This document shows positions 17,767 to 25,285 of a stretch of 27,517 nucleotides of DNA, piece after piece (the first letter of the stretch is position 1; every line of letters starts with the position of its first letter). Origin of the DNA: Nitrospirota bacterium (GTDB lineage: Bacteria > JACPQY01); NCBI GenBank assembly GCA_016190245.1, contig JACPQY010000053.1:1-27517 (forward strand). The letters are read 5' to 3'. Under the pieces are notes generated by a model. The model had not been told where the DNA came from, did no database searches, and saw only the letters and a program-made list of their open reading frames with translations. The position numbers were made by a program, and so were the translations under genes.

Positions 17767-18763
17767 AGGCAACGACCGGGAATACGTGCCCACCGTGCTG
17801 GTGGCAGACGACGATCCGACCGTCCTCTCGCTCATGAAAGACATCCTGTCTCCGCTCGGCCACCGGGTCTTGGCTGTGCAGGATGGAAACGAGGCCATCG
17901 AGAAAGTGCGCACCGACCATCCCGATCTGGCCATCCTCGATATCGGGATGCCCGGCAAGGACGGCCTCGAGGTGGCGCAGCTCATCAAGGACAACCCGGA
18001 GACGCGCCTGCTGCCCGTGATCATCGTGACGGCGGACCCCACCGCTCGCAAGAAGCTCCAGGCCATCGAGGAGGGCGCGGATGATTTCCTTCGAAAGCCG
18101 ATTAACGTTTGGGAATTGAAGGCCCGCGTGCGCGCCCTGCTCCGGCTCAAGCGTTTCACGGACGAGCTCGAGAACGCGGAAAGCGTTCTGATGAGCCTCG
18201 CCTTGAGCGTGGAGGCGAGGGACGCCACGACCGGCGACCACTGCGAGCGACTCGCCCGCGATGCCGTCGCGCTCGGGCGCTGGATGGGGTTGCCCGAAGC
18301 GGACCTCAAGGCCCTCCACCGCGGCGGCTACCTCCACGATGTGGGTAAGATCGGGATCCCCGACGCCATCCTCGGAAAGCCGGGCCGGCTTACGCCTTCC
18401 GAGTGGACGATCATGCGCCAGCACCCCGTGATCGGGGAGAGGCTGTGCAAACCGATGAGGAGCATGCGTCCGGTTCTGCCCATCATCCGTCACCACCACG
18501 AGCGGTGGGACGGCGGCGGCTACCCGGACGGTCTGGCGGGGGAGGCGATCCCGCTCCTCGCCCGCGTTCTCCAAACGGTTGACGCGTTCGATGCGTTGTC
18601 CCATGAGCGTCCCTACAAGGACGCGCTGACGAGAAAGAAAACGTTCGAGACCCTCGAGGACGAGGTGCGCAAGGGTTGGAGGGATCCCAAGATCACTGAA
18701 GCGTTTATCGAGATGAAGAGCCACGAGGCGAGGAGCGCGAAGCGAGGCTGGCGGACGGCGTGA
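17756..18763 (+). CDS. REC/HD-GYP response regulator (RpfG-like)
   Basis: A 335-residue response regulator expected to hydrolyse cyclic di-GMP. The receiver domain is residues 12-130 with acidic Asp18/19, phosphoacceptor Asp62 in ILDIGMPG and Lys114 in RKPIN. The HD-GYP domain is residues about 140-325: His194-Asp195 in YLHDVGKIGIP, His223, the HHHERWDGGGYPDGL segment (246-260, with GYP at 255-257) and Asp276 in VDAFDAL. All metal and catalytic residues I can check are present, so it should be active. It starts inside the end of the hybrid kinase gene (11-base overlap), which argues that this kinase phosphorylates it. A terminator-like hairpin lies about 195 bases downstream. Confidence 0.95.
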   Translation: MAAEGNDREYVPTVLVADDDPTVLSLMKDILSPLGHRVLAVQDGNEAIEKVRTDHPDLAILDIGMPGKDGLEVAQLIKDNPETRLLPVIIVTADPTARKKLQAIEEGADDFLRKPINVWELKARVRALLRLKRFTDELENAESVLMSLALSVEARDATTGDHCERLARDAVALGRWMGLPEADLKALHRGGYLHDVGKIGIPDAILGKPGRLTPSEWTIMRQHPVIGERLCKPMRSMRPVLPIIRHHHERWDGGGYPDGLAGEAIPLLARVLQTVDAFDALSHERPYKDALTRKKTFETLEDEVRKGWRDPKITEAFIEMKSHEARSAKRGWRTA

Positions 18764-18832
18764 ACTGGCGCGCGGCCGCATCGGGCGATTCGGCTGGACG
18801 TGAGCCGGGAAAGGGGGTAGACTGAACTGCTC

Positions 18833-18928
18833 ATGAAGGCGATAGACATGCGCGAAATCCACATGCCTGCGACCACGCCGATCGTCCTCTCGGTCTGGCT
18901 GAACCAGAAGGAGATGACCATGGCCTGA
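18833..18928 (+). CDS. Possible 31-residue leader peptide ahead of the exporter gene
   Basis: This short frame (ATG 18833, TGA 18926-18928) encodes MKAIDMREIHMPATTP and then a hydrophobic VLSVWLN stretch. Five of its 31 residues are methionine. A G-rich tract (about 18809-18818) is rather far upstream to serve as a ribosome-binding site. The stop lies 30 bases before the terminator hairpin at 18959-18996, a spacing that would suit attenuation of the exporter gene. It may equally be a chance frame. Confidence 0.25.
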   Translation: MKAIDMREIHMPATTPIVLSVWLNQKEMTMA

Positions 18929-18958
18929 GGGTTCCGTCCACATCTCACACGGATCCTG

Positions 18959-18996
18959 AAGGCCGTGGGCGAGGAGCCCGCGGCCTTCGCGTTTTT
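18959..18996 (+). terminator. Terminator or attenuator hairpin
   Basis: A 12-bp stem (AAGGCCGTGGGC with GCCCGCGGCCTT, one G-U pair) encloses a GAGGA loop and is followed after four bases by TTTTT (18992-18996). It could end the kinase/HD-GYP operon or act as an attenuator just 28 bases before the exporter start. Confidence 0.6.
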
Positions 18997-19024
18997 CGGG
19001 GGCGGAACACAGGAGACGAAACGC

Positions 19025-20059
19025 ATGGCTACTCTCAAGCTGCTCGCGGCATCCGGCTACGGCTTGGCGGTACTGGCCGCAGTGACGATGTCGTTCAAGT
19101 CCATCCTCGTGAAGCTCGCGCTCGAGCGAGGGGCGGACCCGGCCGTGCTGGTCTGGCTCAGGATGCTTGTCGCCACGCCCCTCCTCCTCGCCCTCCTGGT
19201 CGTCAGGGAGGGCCGCAGAGGGCTGCGCCCGTCTTTCGGCCTCGGTGCCCTCGCCTCGGCCACCGGTGTCTTCGGAATCGCCCTGCCGATGTTGTTCTCC
19301 TTCTATTCCATCGATCGCATCGGGGCGGCCCTCTCCACCCTCATCACCTTCGCCTATCCCGCGATAACGGTGCTCCTGACGGTGGCCCTCGGGCGCGGTC
19401 GCATCACACGGCGAACGATCGGGGCGTTGGGACTCTCGACCATCGGCCTAGTCGCCGTGATTCCTTTCAGCGGCATCGGGACCATCAAAGTGGATCCGAT
19501 GGGTGTGGTCCTGGCCCTCCTGGCGGCTCTCTCCTGGGCCGGCTATGGAGTCAGCACGGAGCTGCTGCTCGGCCGCCTGTCGCCGATTCGTCTGCTCACC
19601 TACGGCAGCGTTGCCGCCACCGTGGTGCTGAGCTGCCTCTTTGGCGGGCGGCCACTGCCGCTGGACCCAATGATCTGGGTGTATGCGTCCGTCCTGGGAA
19701 CCTTGTCGGGCTTCGTCCCGTTCGTGCTGACCTCCTACGCCATCGAGCGCGTCGGCGCGGCCCGCACGTATCTCGTGAGCACGTTCGGCCCGGCCTTCAC
19801 GGCCACGTGGGCCGTGTTCCTCCTCGGGGAGCACCTCACCCTCACCCAGATCGGCGGGATGCTCCTCCTCCTTGCCGGTGTGGCGGCGCAGGGGACGGGC
19901 CGCAGGGTCGCCCGCCGAGCGCCAGGAGAGCGGTTGCCCTCCGGCGGACCGGGCGAAGGCGGGGACTACCCTCGTGTGCCCGCCGGTGCCGGCGGGGCGG
20001 ACCTGCTGCTCGCCAAACCGAACACGACCAGCGTGAGGGTGATGGACATGAGCCAGTAG
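19025..20059 (+). CDS. EamA/DMT family transporter
   Basis: A 344-residue membrane protein from the ATG at 19025, with AGGAG (19011-19015) 9 bases upstream. Ten hydrophobic helices are visible in two five-helix EamA repeats. The first runs from VLAAVTMSFKSILVK to about residue 140, with the family's ALSTLITFAYPAITVLL stretch. The second begins at LALLAALSWAGYGVSTE and ends with FTATWAVFLLGEHLTLTQIGG and a final helix. The family exports amino acids, metabolites or drugs; the substrate here is unknown. After the last helix comes a polar tail of about 45 residues that runs antisense to the end of the convergent gene (94-base overlap) and is probably not part of the transporter fold. A terminator-like hairpin lies directly upstream. 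Confidence 0.92.
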   Translation: MATLKLLAASGYGLAVLAAVTMSFKSILVKLALERGADPAVLVWLRMLVATPLLLALLVVREGRRGLRPSFGLGALASATGVFGIALPMLFSFYSIDRIGAALSTLITFAYPAITVLLTVALGRGRITRRTIGALGLSTIGLVAVIPFSGIGTIKVDPMGVVLALLAALSWAGYGVSTELLLGRLSPIRLLTYGSVAATVVLSCLFGGRPLPLDPMIWVYASVLGTLSGFVPFVLTSYAIERVGAARTYLVSTFGPAFTATWAVFLLGEHLTLTQIGGMLLLLAGVAAQGTGRRVARRAPGERLPSGGPGEGGDYPRVPAGAGGADLLLAKPNTTSVRVMDMSQ

Positions 20060-20478
20060 GGGTACGTGTAGGCGAGTCGCATTCCCTCACCGAGGGACAG
20101 GACGCCCAGGTGGCGCAGCAGCCCGTCGTTGCCGACGCCGATCGCCGCAGTCAGCGGGACGAGAAGCACACGACGCGCGGGAGGGGCGCGGCGGGCGAGT
20201 CGCTCATAGACGAGGCAGTAGCCCGCCCCCAGGAAGATCCATGCAGCGTTGAGGACGAGCGGGACGGGGCCGAGCATCCAGGCGCCCTGCAAGTGCCACC
20301 AGTCCATCCTGTGAGCCACGACGACGCCGAAGACGTCGAAGATCGAGACTGCAAGGCCGCCGAGGCAGGCGGCAGCGAGGGTCCGGGCCTTCGGCCTCAG
20401 GGCCACGGCGGTCAGAACGCCAAGGGCGGCCCCGGCGAGAGCGAACAGGGTTGTCGTGAGTTCAGGTCCGGTGTTCAT
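19966..20478 (-). CDS. Five-helix membrane protein of unknown function
   Basis: A 170-residue protein with five predicted membrane helices: LFALAGAALGVLTAVAL, the LAAACLGGLAVSIFDVFGVV region, LVLNAAWIFLGAGYCLVY, a LLVPLTAAIGV segment, and YWLMSITLTLVVFGLA. The HRMDWWHLQGAW loop between helices 2 and 3 is rich in Trp and His and may face a substrate. The ATG overlaps the stop of the upstream DUF362 gene (ATGA, 20475-20478), so the two are translated together. I do not recognise the family. The last 94 bases overlap the 3' end of the exporter gene on the other strand, so one of the two genes has probably lost an earlier stop. Confidence 0.75.
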   Translation of the reverse strand: MNTGPELTTTLFALAGAALGVLTAVALRPKARTLAAACLGGLAVSIFDVFGVVVAHRMDWWHLQGAWMLGPVPLVLNAAWIFLGAGYCLVYERLARRAPPARRVLLVPLTAAIGVGNDGLLRHLGVLSLGEGMRLAYTYPYWLMSITLTLVVFGLASSRSAPPAPAGTRG

Positions 20479-21911
20479 TGTGGGGGCTTCCTTCCAGCCG
20501 CGCGGAGAGCGGCATGATCGCGCAGAATGCGGACGAGATTCACGGGCAGACCGGTCCACGGCGAGGTTCGCCTCCATGCGGTCGGCGGTCGGACGGCGTC
20601 GGGGCTCAATCCACTGAAGCTGATGAGGGGACCTGCGCCTGCCCTCACGAGGGGGCGCAGATAGGGCACGCCCTCCGGCCGGAAGCCCATGATTTCGCAG
20701 AGCGAGATATCCGCGGCGACGGCATCGGGACTGGTTAGGACGAAGCCGGCGGGTTTGGCGCTCCCGAGCGGCCCGTGGCCCTCCGTTCCCACACGACCGT
20801 CCACCATCACGATGTCGGGCGGGAAGTTCCGATAGAGGTCGAGAAAAATCTGTCCCCGCCAATCCCCGGCGCGGCGCATATGGTAGTGAAGGATCTTGTT
20901 TCGAGCGGGAAGGAGTCCGAAGAGATTCTTGACGGCGCCGGACAGTCGGAAATAGGCGTGCGTCTTCGGAACCGGCAGATCCACGAGGGTGGCGTCAGGG
21001 GAGAGGAGGGCGGGAATCTCTTGGACCCCCAGCCGACCGCCGAAATCGTGGATCTGATAAGGTGGCCGACTCGGGTTGATGAAGTCGATCTTCTCCGCAG
21101 ACAGGATGTCTTTGTAGGTGCTCCGCGCGAGATAGCGATTCATGTCCCACCAGAAGATCATGTCGCTTTCCATCACGATGAGGCGCGCCTTCGGGGCCGC
21201 CGACCGGACGATCCTCGCCGCCGCAATGATGAAGTCGGGAGGCGTGCAGGTGCCCGGGCGGAGGACGCTGCCGCCGCCTAGATTCGGCTTGAGGATCACG
21301 GGTCCGCCCTTCTTCCGGACCGTGCGCGCGAGCTGATCGAGGCCGTCCCAGGCCGCGAGGCTCGACCGGAGCGAATGCTCCACCGAGGCTTCGGCGCGCA
21401 AGATGGATACCGGAACAGCTCCGAGTACGACTTCGCCCCACCGGTGGTCTTGCTCGGCGCCCACCCGCCGAACCAGTGCCACGAAGGCGATCAGACAGAC
21501 CGAAGCGCCGCCGAGAGCGACGGCCATCAGCTCGGGTTCAGACCTCCATAGCGGAACGACCGAGCCGGCCGTCCAGTCGGCCATCGTTCCCACGTAGAAG
21601 AGGCGGCGGGGGAAGAAGACCGCGAGGGCGAGGATGGCGAGCAGCGGGAGTCCCGCCAGTCGCAGCCGCGCTCTCGGCGAGCCGATCAGCGCGGCGAGGC
21701 CGAATCCGATAGCGGCCGCGATGGGGTACGTCGCAAAGATGATCCCGGCGCTGTGGGGTGGGAGGCGGTCCGGATCCGCCCCATACATGAGGCACCACGC
21801 GGGTGCGATCGCGTAGCATCCCAACGCAACGGGTAGGGCAAGGAAGGTGACGAAGAGGAGCAGCACAACGAAGGGCCACGGACGAACAGCGACATGGGCG
21901 TCGGAGGCCAC
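20475..21911 (-). CDS. Membrane-anchored DUF362 domain protein
   Basis: From the GTG at 21911 the protein has 478 residues. Residues 12-150 hold about four membrane helices. From about 165 to 460 there is a DUF362 domain: VILKPNLGGGS near 205, LIVMESD, a VDLPVPKTHAYFRLSGAVKNLFGLLP stretch, VMVDGRVGTEGHGP and SPDAVAADISLCEIMG. DUF362 proteins are often linked to iron-sulfur ferredoxins, but no cysteine cluster is seen here. The start is uncertain. The frame stays open upstream and encodes another hydrophobic segment (VPFDLAFLLFAGVAFGV), and an AAAGGAG (21972-21978) at the end of the preceding gene has no ATG, GTG or TTG in frame after it until 21911. The fusion of a membrane domain to DUF362 is unusual in my knowledge. 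It is coupled to the next gene by an ATGA overlap. Confidence 0.85.
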   Translation of the reverse strand: MASDAHVAVRPWPFVVLLLFVTFLALPVALGCYAIAPAWCLMYGADPDRLPPHSAGIIFATYPIAAAIGFGLAALIGSPRARLRLAGLPLLAILALAVFFPRRLFYVGTMADWTAGSVVPLWRSEPELMAVALGGASVCLIAFVALVRRVGAEQDHRWGEVVLGAVPVSILRAEASVEHSLRSSLAAWDGLDQLARTVRKKGGPVILKPNLGGGSVLRPGTCTPPDFIIAAARIVRSAAPKARLIVMESDMIFWWDMNRYLARSTYKDILSAEKIDFINPSRPPYQIHDFGGRLGVQEIPALLSPDATLVDLPVPKTHAYFRLSGAVKNLFGLLPARNKILHYHMRRAGDWRGQIFLDLYRNFPPDIVMVDGRVGTEGHGPLGSAKPAGFVLTSPDAVAADISLCEIMGFRPEGVPYLRPLVRAGAGPLISFSGLSPDAVRPPTAWRRTSPWTGLPVNLVRILRDHAALRAAGRKPPQ

Positions 21912-21966
21912 GCCGAATGCGACGCCCGCAAAGAGCAGGAAGGCGAGATCGAAGGGGACTGTGGGA

Positions 21967-23829
21967 CTACGCTCCTTTCGTGCAGATCAGCAGCCCGTAC
22001 ACCGAGAACGGTGGCAAGGAGATTTCCAGGCGGCCGGACGCGACGCGGGCGGCGATTATGCGCGACTCGCCATCGGGTGTTTTGAATTGTGCGTCCGGGC
22101 AACCGGTGTGCCCCTCGGGAAGGGGCAGGCTGATGGCGGACGCGGGTGTGGTCCGGAACTGCCCTGCGTCACGGTCGTAGTCGTAGTTGACGAAGTGGGC
22201 AACAAGATCGCCGGACGAGGGCTCTGCCATCGTGACCGTGATCGTGGAAGGGAGATCGCCGAGCACGGCCCACCCGCCCGCGTCCGAGGCGCTGAGTGTG
22301 GACACGATGCGCCCGCCAACGCGTTCGAACTCATCGAGCGCGGCACGATCCTCTTCCGCGAAGGTCGTCCCCGGCGGCACCACGAGGACCTCGAACCTGT
22401 CCAGGTCGGCAGCCCTCAAGCGGCGAGGAATGACGGCCTCGTCCCCCGCGTACACCACGTCGAAGGGGATATGTTCGGACTGGAGTTGCTCGCCGGCTGA
22501 GAGGAAGGCGTTGTGGTGCCCGGTCGTGGTGTAGGAGAGAGCGTAACCCATGTCCAGAAACTCGTCGAGCGAGGTCTTGAACGAATAGACGAGGCCGACC
22601 TTGGCGAGCCACCGGGCCTCCCGCAAGTCTCTGCGACCCCACGCGAAGGCCGCCATCGGTCCGATTACGTCCTCGGGCACTGTGGCCGGGCCGGTCACGG
22701 TGGTGAGTCCGCCGCCGAAGACGTAGGCGTTGTGGGGCAGGAGGAACGACTGTTGCGCCGCCCACGCCTCCGCGAAGCGCATTGCGATCGTGGACCAGTC
22801 CCGGCCGCTTTCGACCATGTCGCGAAGGTTGATGATGTTGGGAAAGGCAGCGGTTACCCCCTTACGCAGCAGGTGGTAGCCGAGGCGGTGCAGCGCCACG
22901 AGACGGCCTTGAGGCGGGAGCGGAAGCATGACCTCGTAGACGAGGAAATCGAGGACCGTGGCTTGGACTTGGTACTGAGGCCCTAGGTTCACAGCATTAC
23001 CCGCGAAGCCGACTTCGCGCCCTGCCACTTCGCGTGTGTGTCGGATCAGGTCGGCGAGTTGGGCGCGGCGGCTGAGGAGCTGGAACCGGACGAACTCGCG
23101 GCGGAGGTCCGCGTTGGGGTCGTCCCCGAGTGAGCGGGCACCCGCGCCGTTGAGATATGCGCGATAGTCGAACGAGTCAATATCCGTGATGCCGAAGGTG
23201 TCGCGGAGGCGCGCTGCGGAGAAGAGACCTTTCATGTGCGAGCGGAACGCGACGATAGAATCGGGATCGAAGCCGAAGAGGTAGAGGTGTCCGCCCACGC
23301 CCTCCACTTCATCAATGTGGAGCGCATCCACGCCGCCACGGGCATGCTCCGCCGCGCGCCGCTTGAGGAAGTCCTGCCACTCGGGATCGTTGTGCGAGGG
23401 GAGATAGGGCGGCTCGGGCTGGAGCCACATGGCGAGTGCCGGCTCGCCGGCAAGATCCTGCGTGGCGGTCCGGCGGAGGAAGTCGGGGTCGGATGCGGCG
23501 GGATCGGCGGCCATCACGGTGGGCGAGCCCTGCATGGTCGGGAAATTCGAGGCCACGCGGATGCCCTCAGCCTGGAGTTCGCGCGTGTAGGCGAGTTGGG
23601 CGTCGTTCACGCCGCCGTGGAAAACCGACCACGCGATCCCCGTGCCCGACACGGCCTTGAGGTAGGAGAGGGGCGGTTGGCCGTAGACGAAGATCTGGTA
23701 CTCGCGCGTCCAGGCCGGACCGGCCGGCACGTCTGCATCGGTCCCGCGGGTGGCCTCGCAGGCGACCAGCGAGGCGATCAGCAACACCGCGCCGATTCTG
23801 GTGTGGTATCTGCCGGGAATCTGTCTCAC
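21967..23829 (-). CDS. Glycoside-hydrolase-like lipoprotein
   Basis: A 620-residue protein. The GTG at 23829 overlaps the acyl-CoA dehydrogenase stop (GTGA), with GAGGAAGG directly before it. The signal peptide ends LLIASLVAC, giving lipidated Cys24. Residues about 45-400 look like a TIM-barrel glycosidase fold, with a FHGGVNDAQLAYTRELQAEGI strand-helix unit and a GGVDALHIDEVEG strand whose Asp or Glu could be catalytic. A smaller alpha/beta domain follows (LVYSFKTSLDEFLDMGY, then FEVLVVPPGTTF and GGRIVSTLSA), like the beta-galactosidase trimerisation domain. The end is a beta sandwich with HFVNYDYDRDAGQ. The family is close to uncharacterised barrel proteins of GH42/GHL type; the sugar substrate is unknown. 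Confidence 0.75.
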   Translation of the reverse strand: MRQIPGRYHTRIGAVLLIASLVACEATRGTDADVPAGPAWTREYQIFVYGQPPLSYLKAVSGTGIAWSVFHGGVNDAQLAYTRELQAEGIRVASNFPTMQGSPTVMAADPAASDPDFLRRTATQDLAGEPALAMWLQPEPPYLPSHNDPEWQDFLKRRAAEHARGGVDALHIDEVEGVGGHLYLFGFDPDSIVAFRSHMKGLFSAARLRDTFGITDIDSFDYRAYLNGAGARSLGDDPNADLRREFVRFQLLSRRAQLADLIRHTREVAGREVGFAGNAVNLGPQYQVQATVLDFLVYEVMLPLPPQGRLVALHRLGYHLLRKGVTAAFPNIINLRDMVESGRDWSTIAMRFAEAWAAQQSFLLPHNAYVFGGGLTTVTGPATVPEDVIGPMAAFAWGRRDLREARWLAKVGLVYSFKTSLDEFLDMGYALSYTTTGHHNAFLSAGEQLQSEHIPFDVVYAGDEAVIPRRLRAADLDRFEVLVVPPGTTFAEEDRAALDEFERVGGRIVSTLSASDAGGWAVLGDLPSTITVTMAEPSSGDLVAHFVNYDYDRDAGQFRTTPASAISLPLPEGHTGCPDAQFKTPDGESRIIAARVASGRLEISLPPFSVYGLLICTKGA

Positions 23830-25001
23830 CCTTCCTCTAAGAGCTCTCTCGCGATCGTGTTCTTCAGGATCTCCGAGGTGCCCTCACCGATCCGGCCCGC
23901 CCGGGCCGTGCGGTAGATGCGCTCGATGGGGAGATCTCTCATGAAACCCATGCCTCCGTGGATCTGGAGCGCGGTGTCCACGACGCGACAGATCATCTCC
24001 GTGGCGTTGAGTTTGAGCAGACTGGCCTCCATCCGGGCGGCCTGACCCCGCGTGAGCATCCAGGCGGTGGAGTAGAGCATGCACCTCGCGGCGTGGACCT
24101 GCCCGGCCATGTCCGCCAACATCCACTGGATCCCCTGTTGCTCGGCGATCGGTTTCCCGAATGCGACTCGGGTCCTGGCGTGCTGGATGGAGAGGGCCAC
24201 GAGGAACTCCCCAACACCCACGAAGTACGCGGACATCGCGACGCGGTTGTGGCTGATCCATTTCATGGCGGAGGCGAAGCCATAGCCGACCCGCCCGAGA
24301 ACGTTCGCTTCGGGCACTTCGCAGTCCTCGAAGATGAGCTCGCATTGGTTCTTCTTGCCGGCCATCGTCTGGTGGATGCGGCCGATCCGGAAACCCGGCG
24401 TACCCTTCTCGACCAGGAAACAGGTGATCCCACCGCGCGCGCGCTTCTCCTTGTCCGTCACCGCGAACACCATGGCGAAATCGGCAAACGGCCCGTTCGT
24501 GATGAAGTGTTTCGTGCCGTTGAGGACGTAGCGGTCGCCTGTCTTGGCCGCGCGCGTTTGGATAGCGGTGGCGTCGCTCCCGGCGCCCGGCTCGGAGAGT
24601 CCGAAGCAGCACGTTTTGTCCCCCCGCATGAGCGGCGCGAGGAACTTCTCGCGCTGGGTGGGCGTGCAGTCGAGCAGGATGTGGGTGGGGCCGCCGAAGC
24701 CGCCCAGGACCTCGGATCCCAGGATCGAGTTCTGCCGGCCGACCTCTTGCTTGAGCAGCGCCAGCGTGAGCGCATCGATCCCGCCGCCTCCGACATCCTG
24801 AGGCATGTGGATGCCGTAGAAGCCGAGCTCGACCGAGCGCTTCCGCACGCGGGTCTTGACGTCCTCGGGGATGTCGTCCTCCTCGAAGAGCCGGAGCGAC
24901 CGTTCGATCGGGAGGACTTCTTCGGTCAGGTAGCGCCCGAGGCTGTCCTTCAGCATGAGCGCCTCGTCGGGCACCGGGAAGGGCGGGGCGGCACGCGACA
25001 T
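23826..25001 (-). CDS. Acyl-CoA dehydrogenase
   Basis: A 391-residue flavoenzyme that oxidises the alpha-beta bond of an acyl-CoA and passes electrons to ETF. The ATG at 25001 has AGGTG 8-9 bases upstream. The N-terminal helical domain is residues 1-130. The FAD-binding beta domain contains FGLSEPGAGSD and the FITNGPFADFAMVFAV strand. The C-terminal helical domain has RVAFGKPIAEQQGIQWMLADM, QIHGGMGFM and RIGEGTSEI, with the catalytic-base position Glu373 retained. The signature does not give the chain length of the substrate. It is first in the four-gene minus-strand unit but has no neighbouring enoyl-CoA hydratase, thiolase or CoA ligase, which is odd for fatty-acid breakdown. A palindrome (25032-25047) lies 31 bases upstream. 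Confidence 0.95.
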   Translation of the reverse strand: MSRAAPPFPVPDEALMLKDSLGRYLTEEVLPIERSLRLFEEDDIPEDVKTRVRKRSVELGFYGIHMPQDVGGGGIDALTLALLKQEVGRQNSILGSEVLGGFGGPTHILLDCTPTQREKFLAPLMRGDKTCCFGLSEPGAGSDATAIQTRAAKTGDRYVLNGTKHFITNGPFADFAMVFAVTDKEKRARGGITCFLVEKGTPGFRIGRIHQTMAGKKNQCELIFEDCEVPEANVLGRVGYGFASAMKWISHNRVAMSAYFVGVGEFLVALSIQHARTRVAFGKPIAEQQGIQWMLADMAGQVHAARCMLYSTAWMLTRGQAARMEASLLKLNATEMICRVVDTALQIHGGMGFMRDLPIERIYRTARAGRIGEGTSEILKNTIARELLEEG

Positions 25002-25031
25002 CCCGTCACACCTCTAGCATAGTGGAGATCA

Positions 25032-25047
25032 TTCCACAATAGTGGAA
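25032..25047. promoter_or_regulatory. Perfect palindrome, candidate operator of the minus-strand operon
   Basis: TTCCAC-aata-GTGGAA is a perfect 16-bp inverted repeat centred about 38 bases before the acyl-CoA dehydrogenase start. A further AGTGGA half-site lies at 25021-25026, one 20-base step away. The size and position fit binding of a dimeric repressor such as a TetR-type regulator. No regulator gene is adjacent, and I could not place -35 and -10 boxes with confidence. Confidence 0.45.
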
Positions 25048-25094
25048 GCGGTCATCCGACCCGGGGGAGAGGGCCGGTCAGGCCTCGAGGACGG

Positions 25095-25136
25095 AGCGGG
25101 CGAAGGGATTTGAACCCTCGACCCTCGCCTTGGCAA
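25095..25136 (-). pseudogene. 3' fragment of tRNA-Gly(GCC), candidate attachment site
   Basis: Read on the minus strand, the segment contains the anticodon loop TTGCCAA (25130-25136), a variable loop GGGTC, and a T arm GAGGG-TTCAAAT-CCCTT (25103-25119). It ends with the acceptor strand CGCCCGC (25096-25102) and a discriminator T. The 5' half of the tRNA (acceptor, D arm, 5' anticodon stem) is missing, and the bases that replace it cannot pair with the 3' anticodon stem. Loss of similarity exactly at the anticodon loop is what a tyrosine recombinase crossover leaves at one end of an integrated element. Confidence 0.75.
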
Positions 25137-25265
25137 AGCTGCAAGGCGGTTTTTTCGCGTTTTCCGTAAGTCCCGAAAAATCGTGATTCTTTCGACGTGA
25201 CTGGATGTTACACCGACCACGCTGTAAACTCATGCAATCGTGAGAAAGCCAAGAAAAGGCCATCG

Positions 25266-25285
25266 TAGCCACACTATAGCCACAC
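25266..25285 (+). repeat. Two TAGCCACAC direct repeats spaced one helical turn apart
   Basis: TAGCCACAC occurs at 25266-25274 and again at 25277-25285, an 11-base step, so both copies face the same side of the helix. In integrated elements such pairs near the end are often integrase arm-type or excisionase sites; here that is inferred from position only. Confidence 0.6.

Noticed and set aside
16720-18943. Two long minus-strand frames opposite the hybrid kinase and HD-GYP genes
   Set aside because: Both are antisense to genes with complete, ordered domains and show no recognisable protein of their own.
23958-25022. Plus-strand frame of 354 codons opposite the acyl-CoA dehydrogenase
   Set aside because: It is antisense to a secure gene, and its residue use mirrors the opposite strand.
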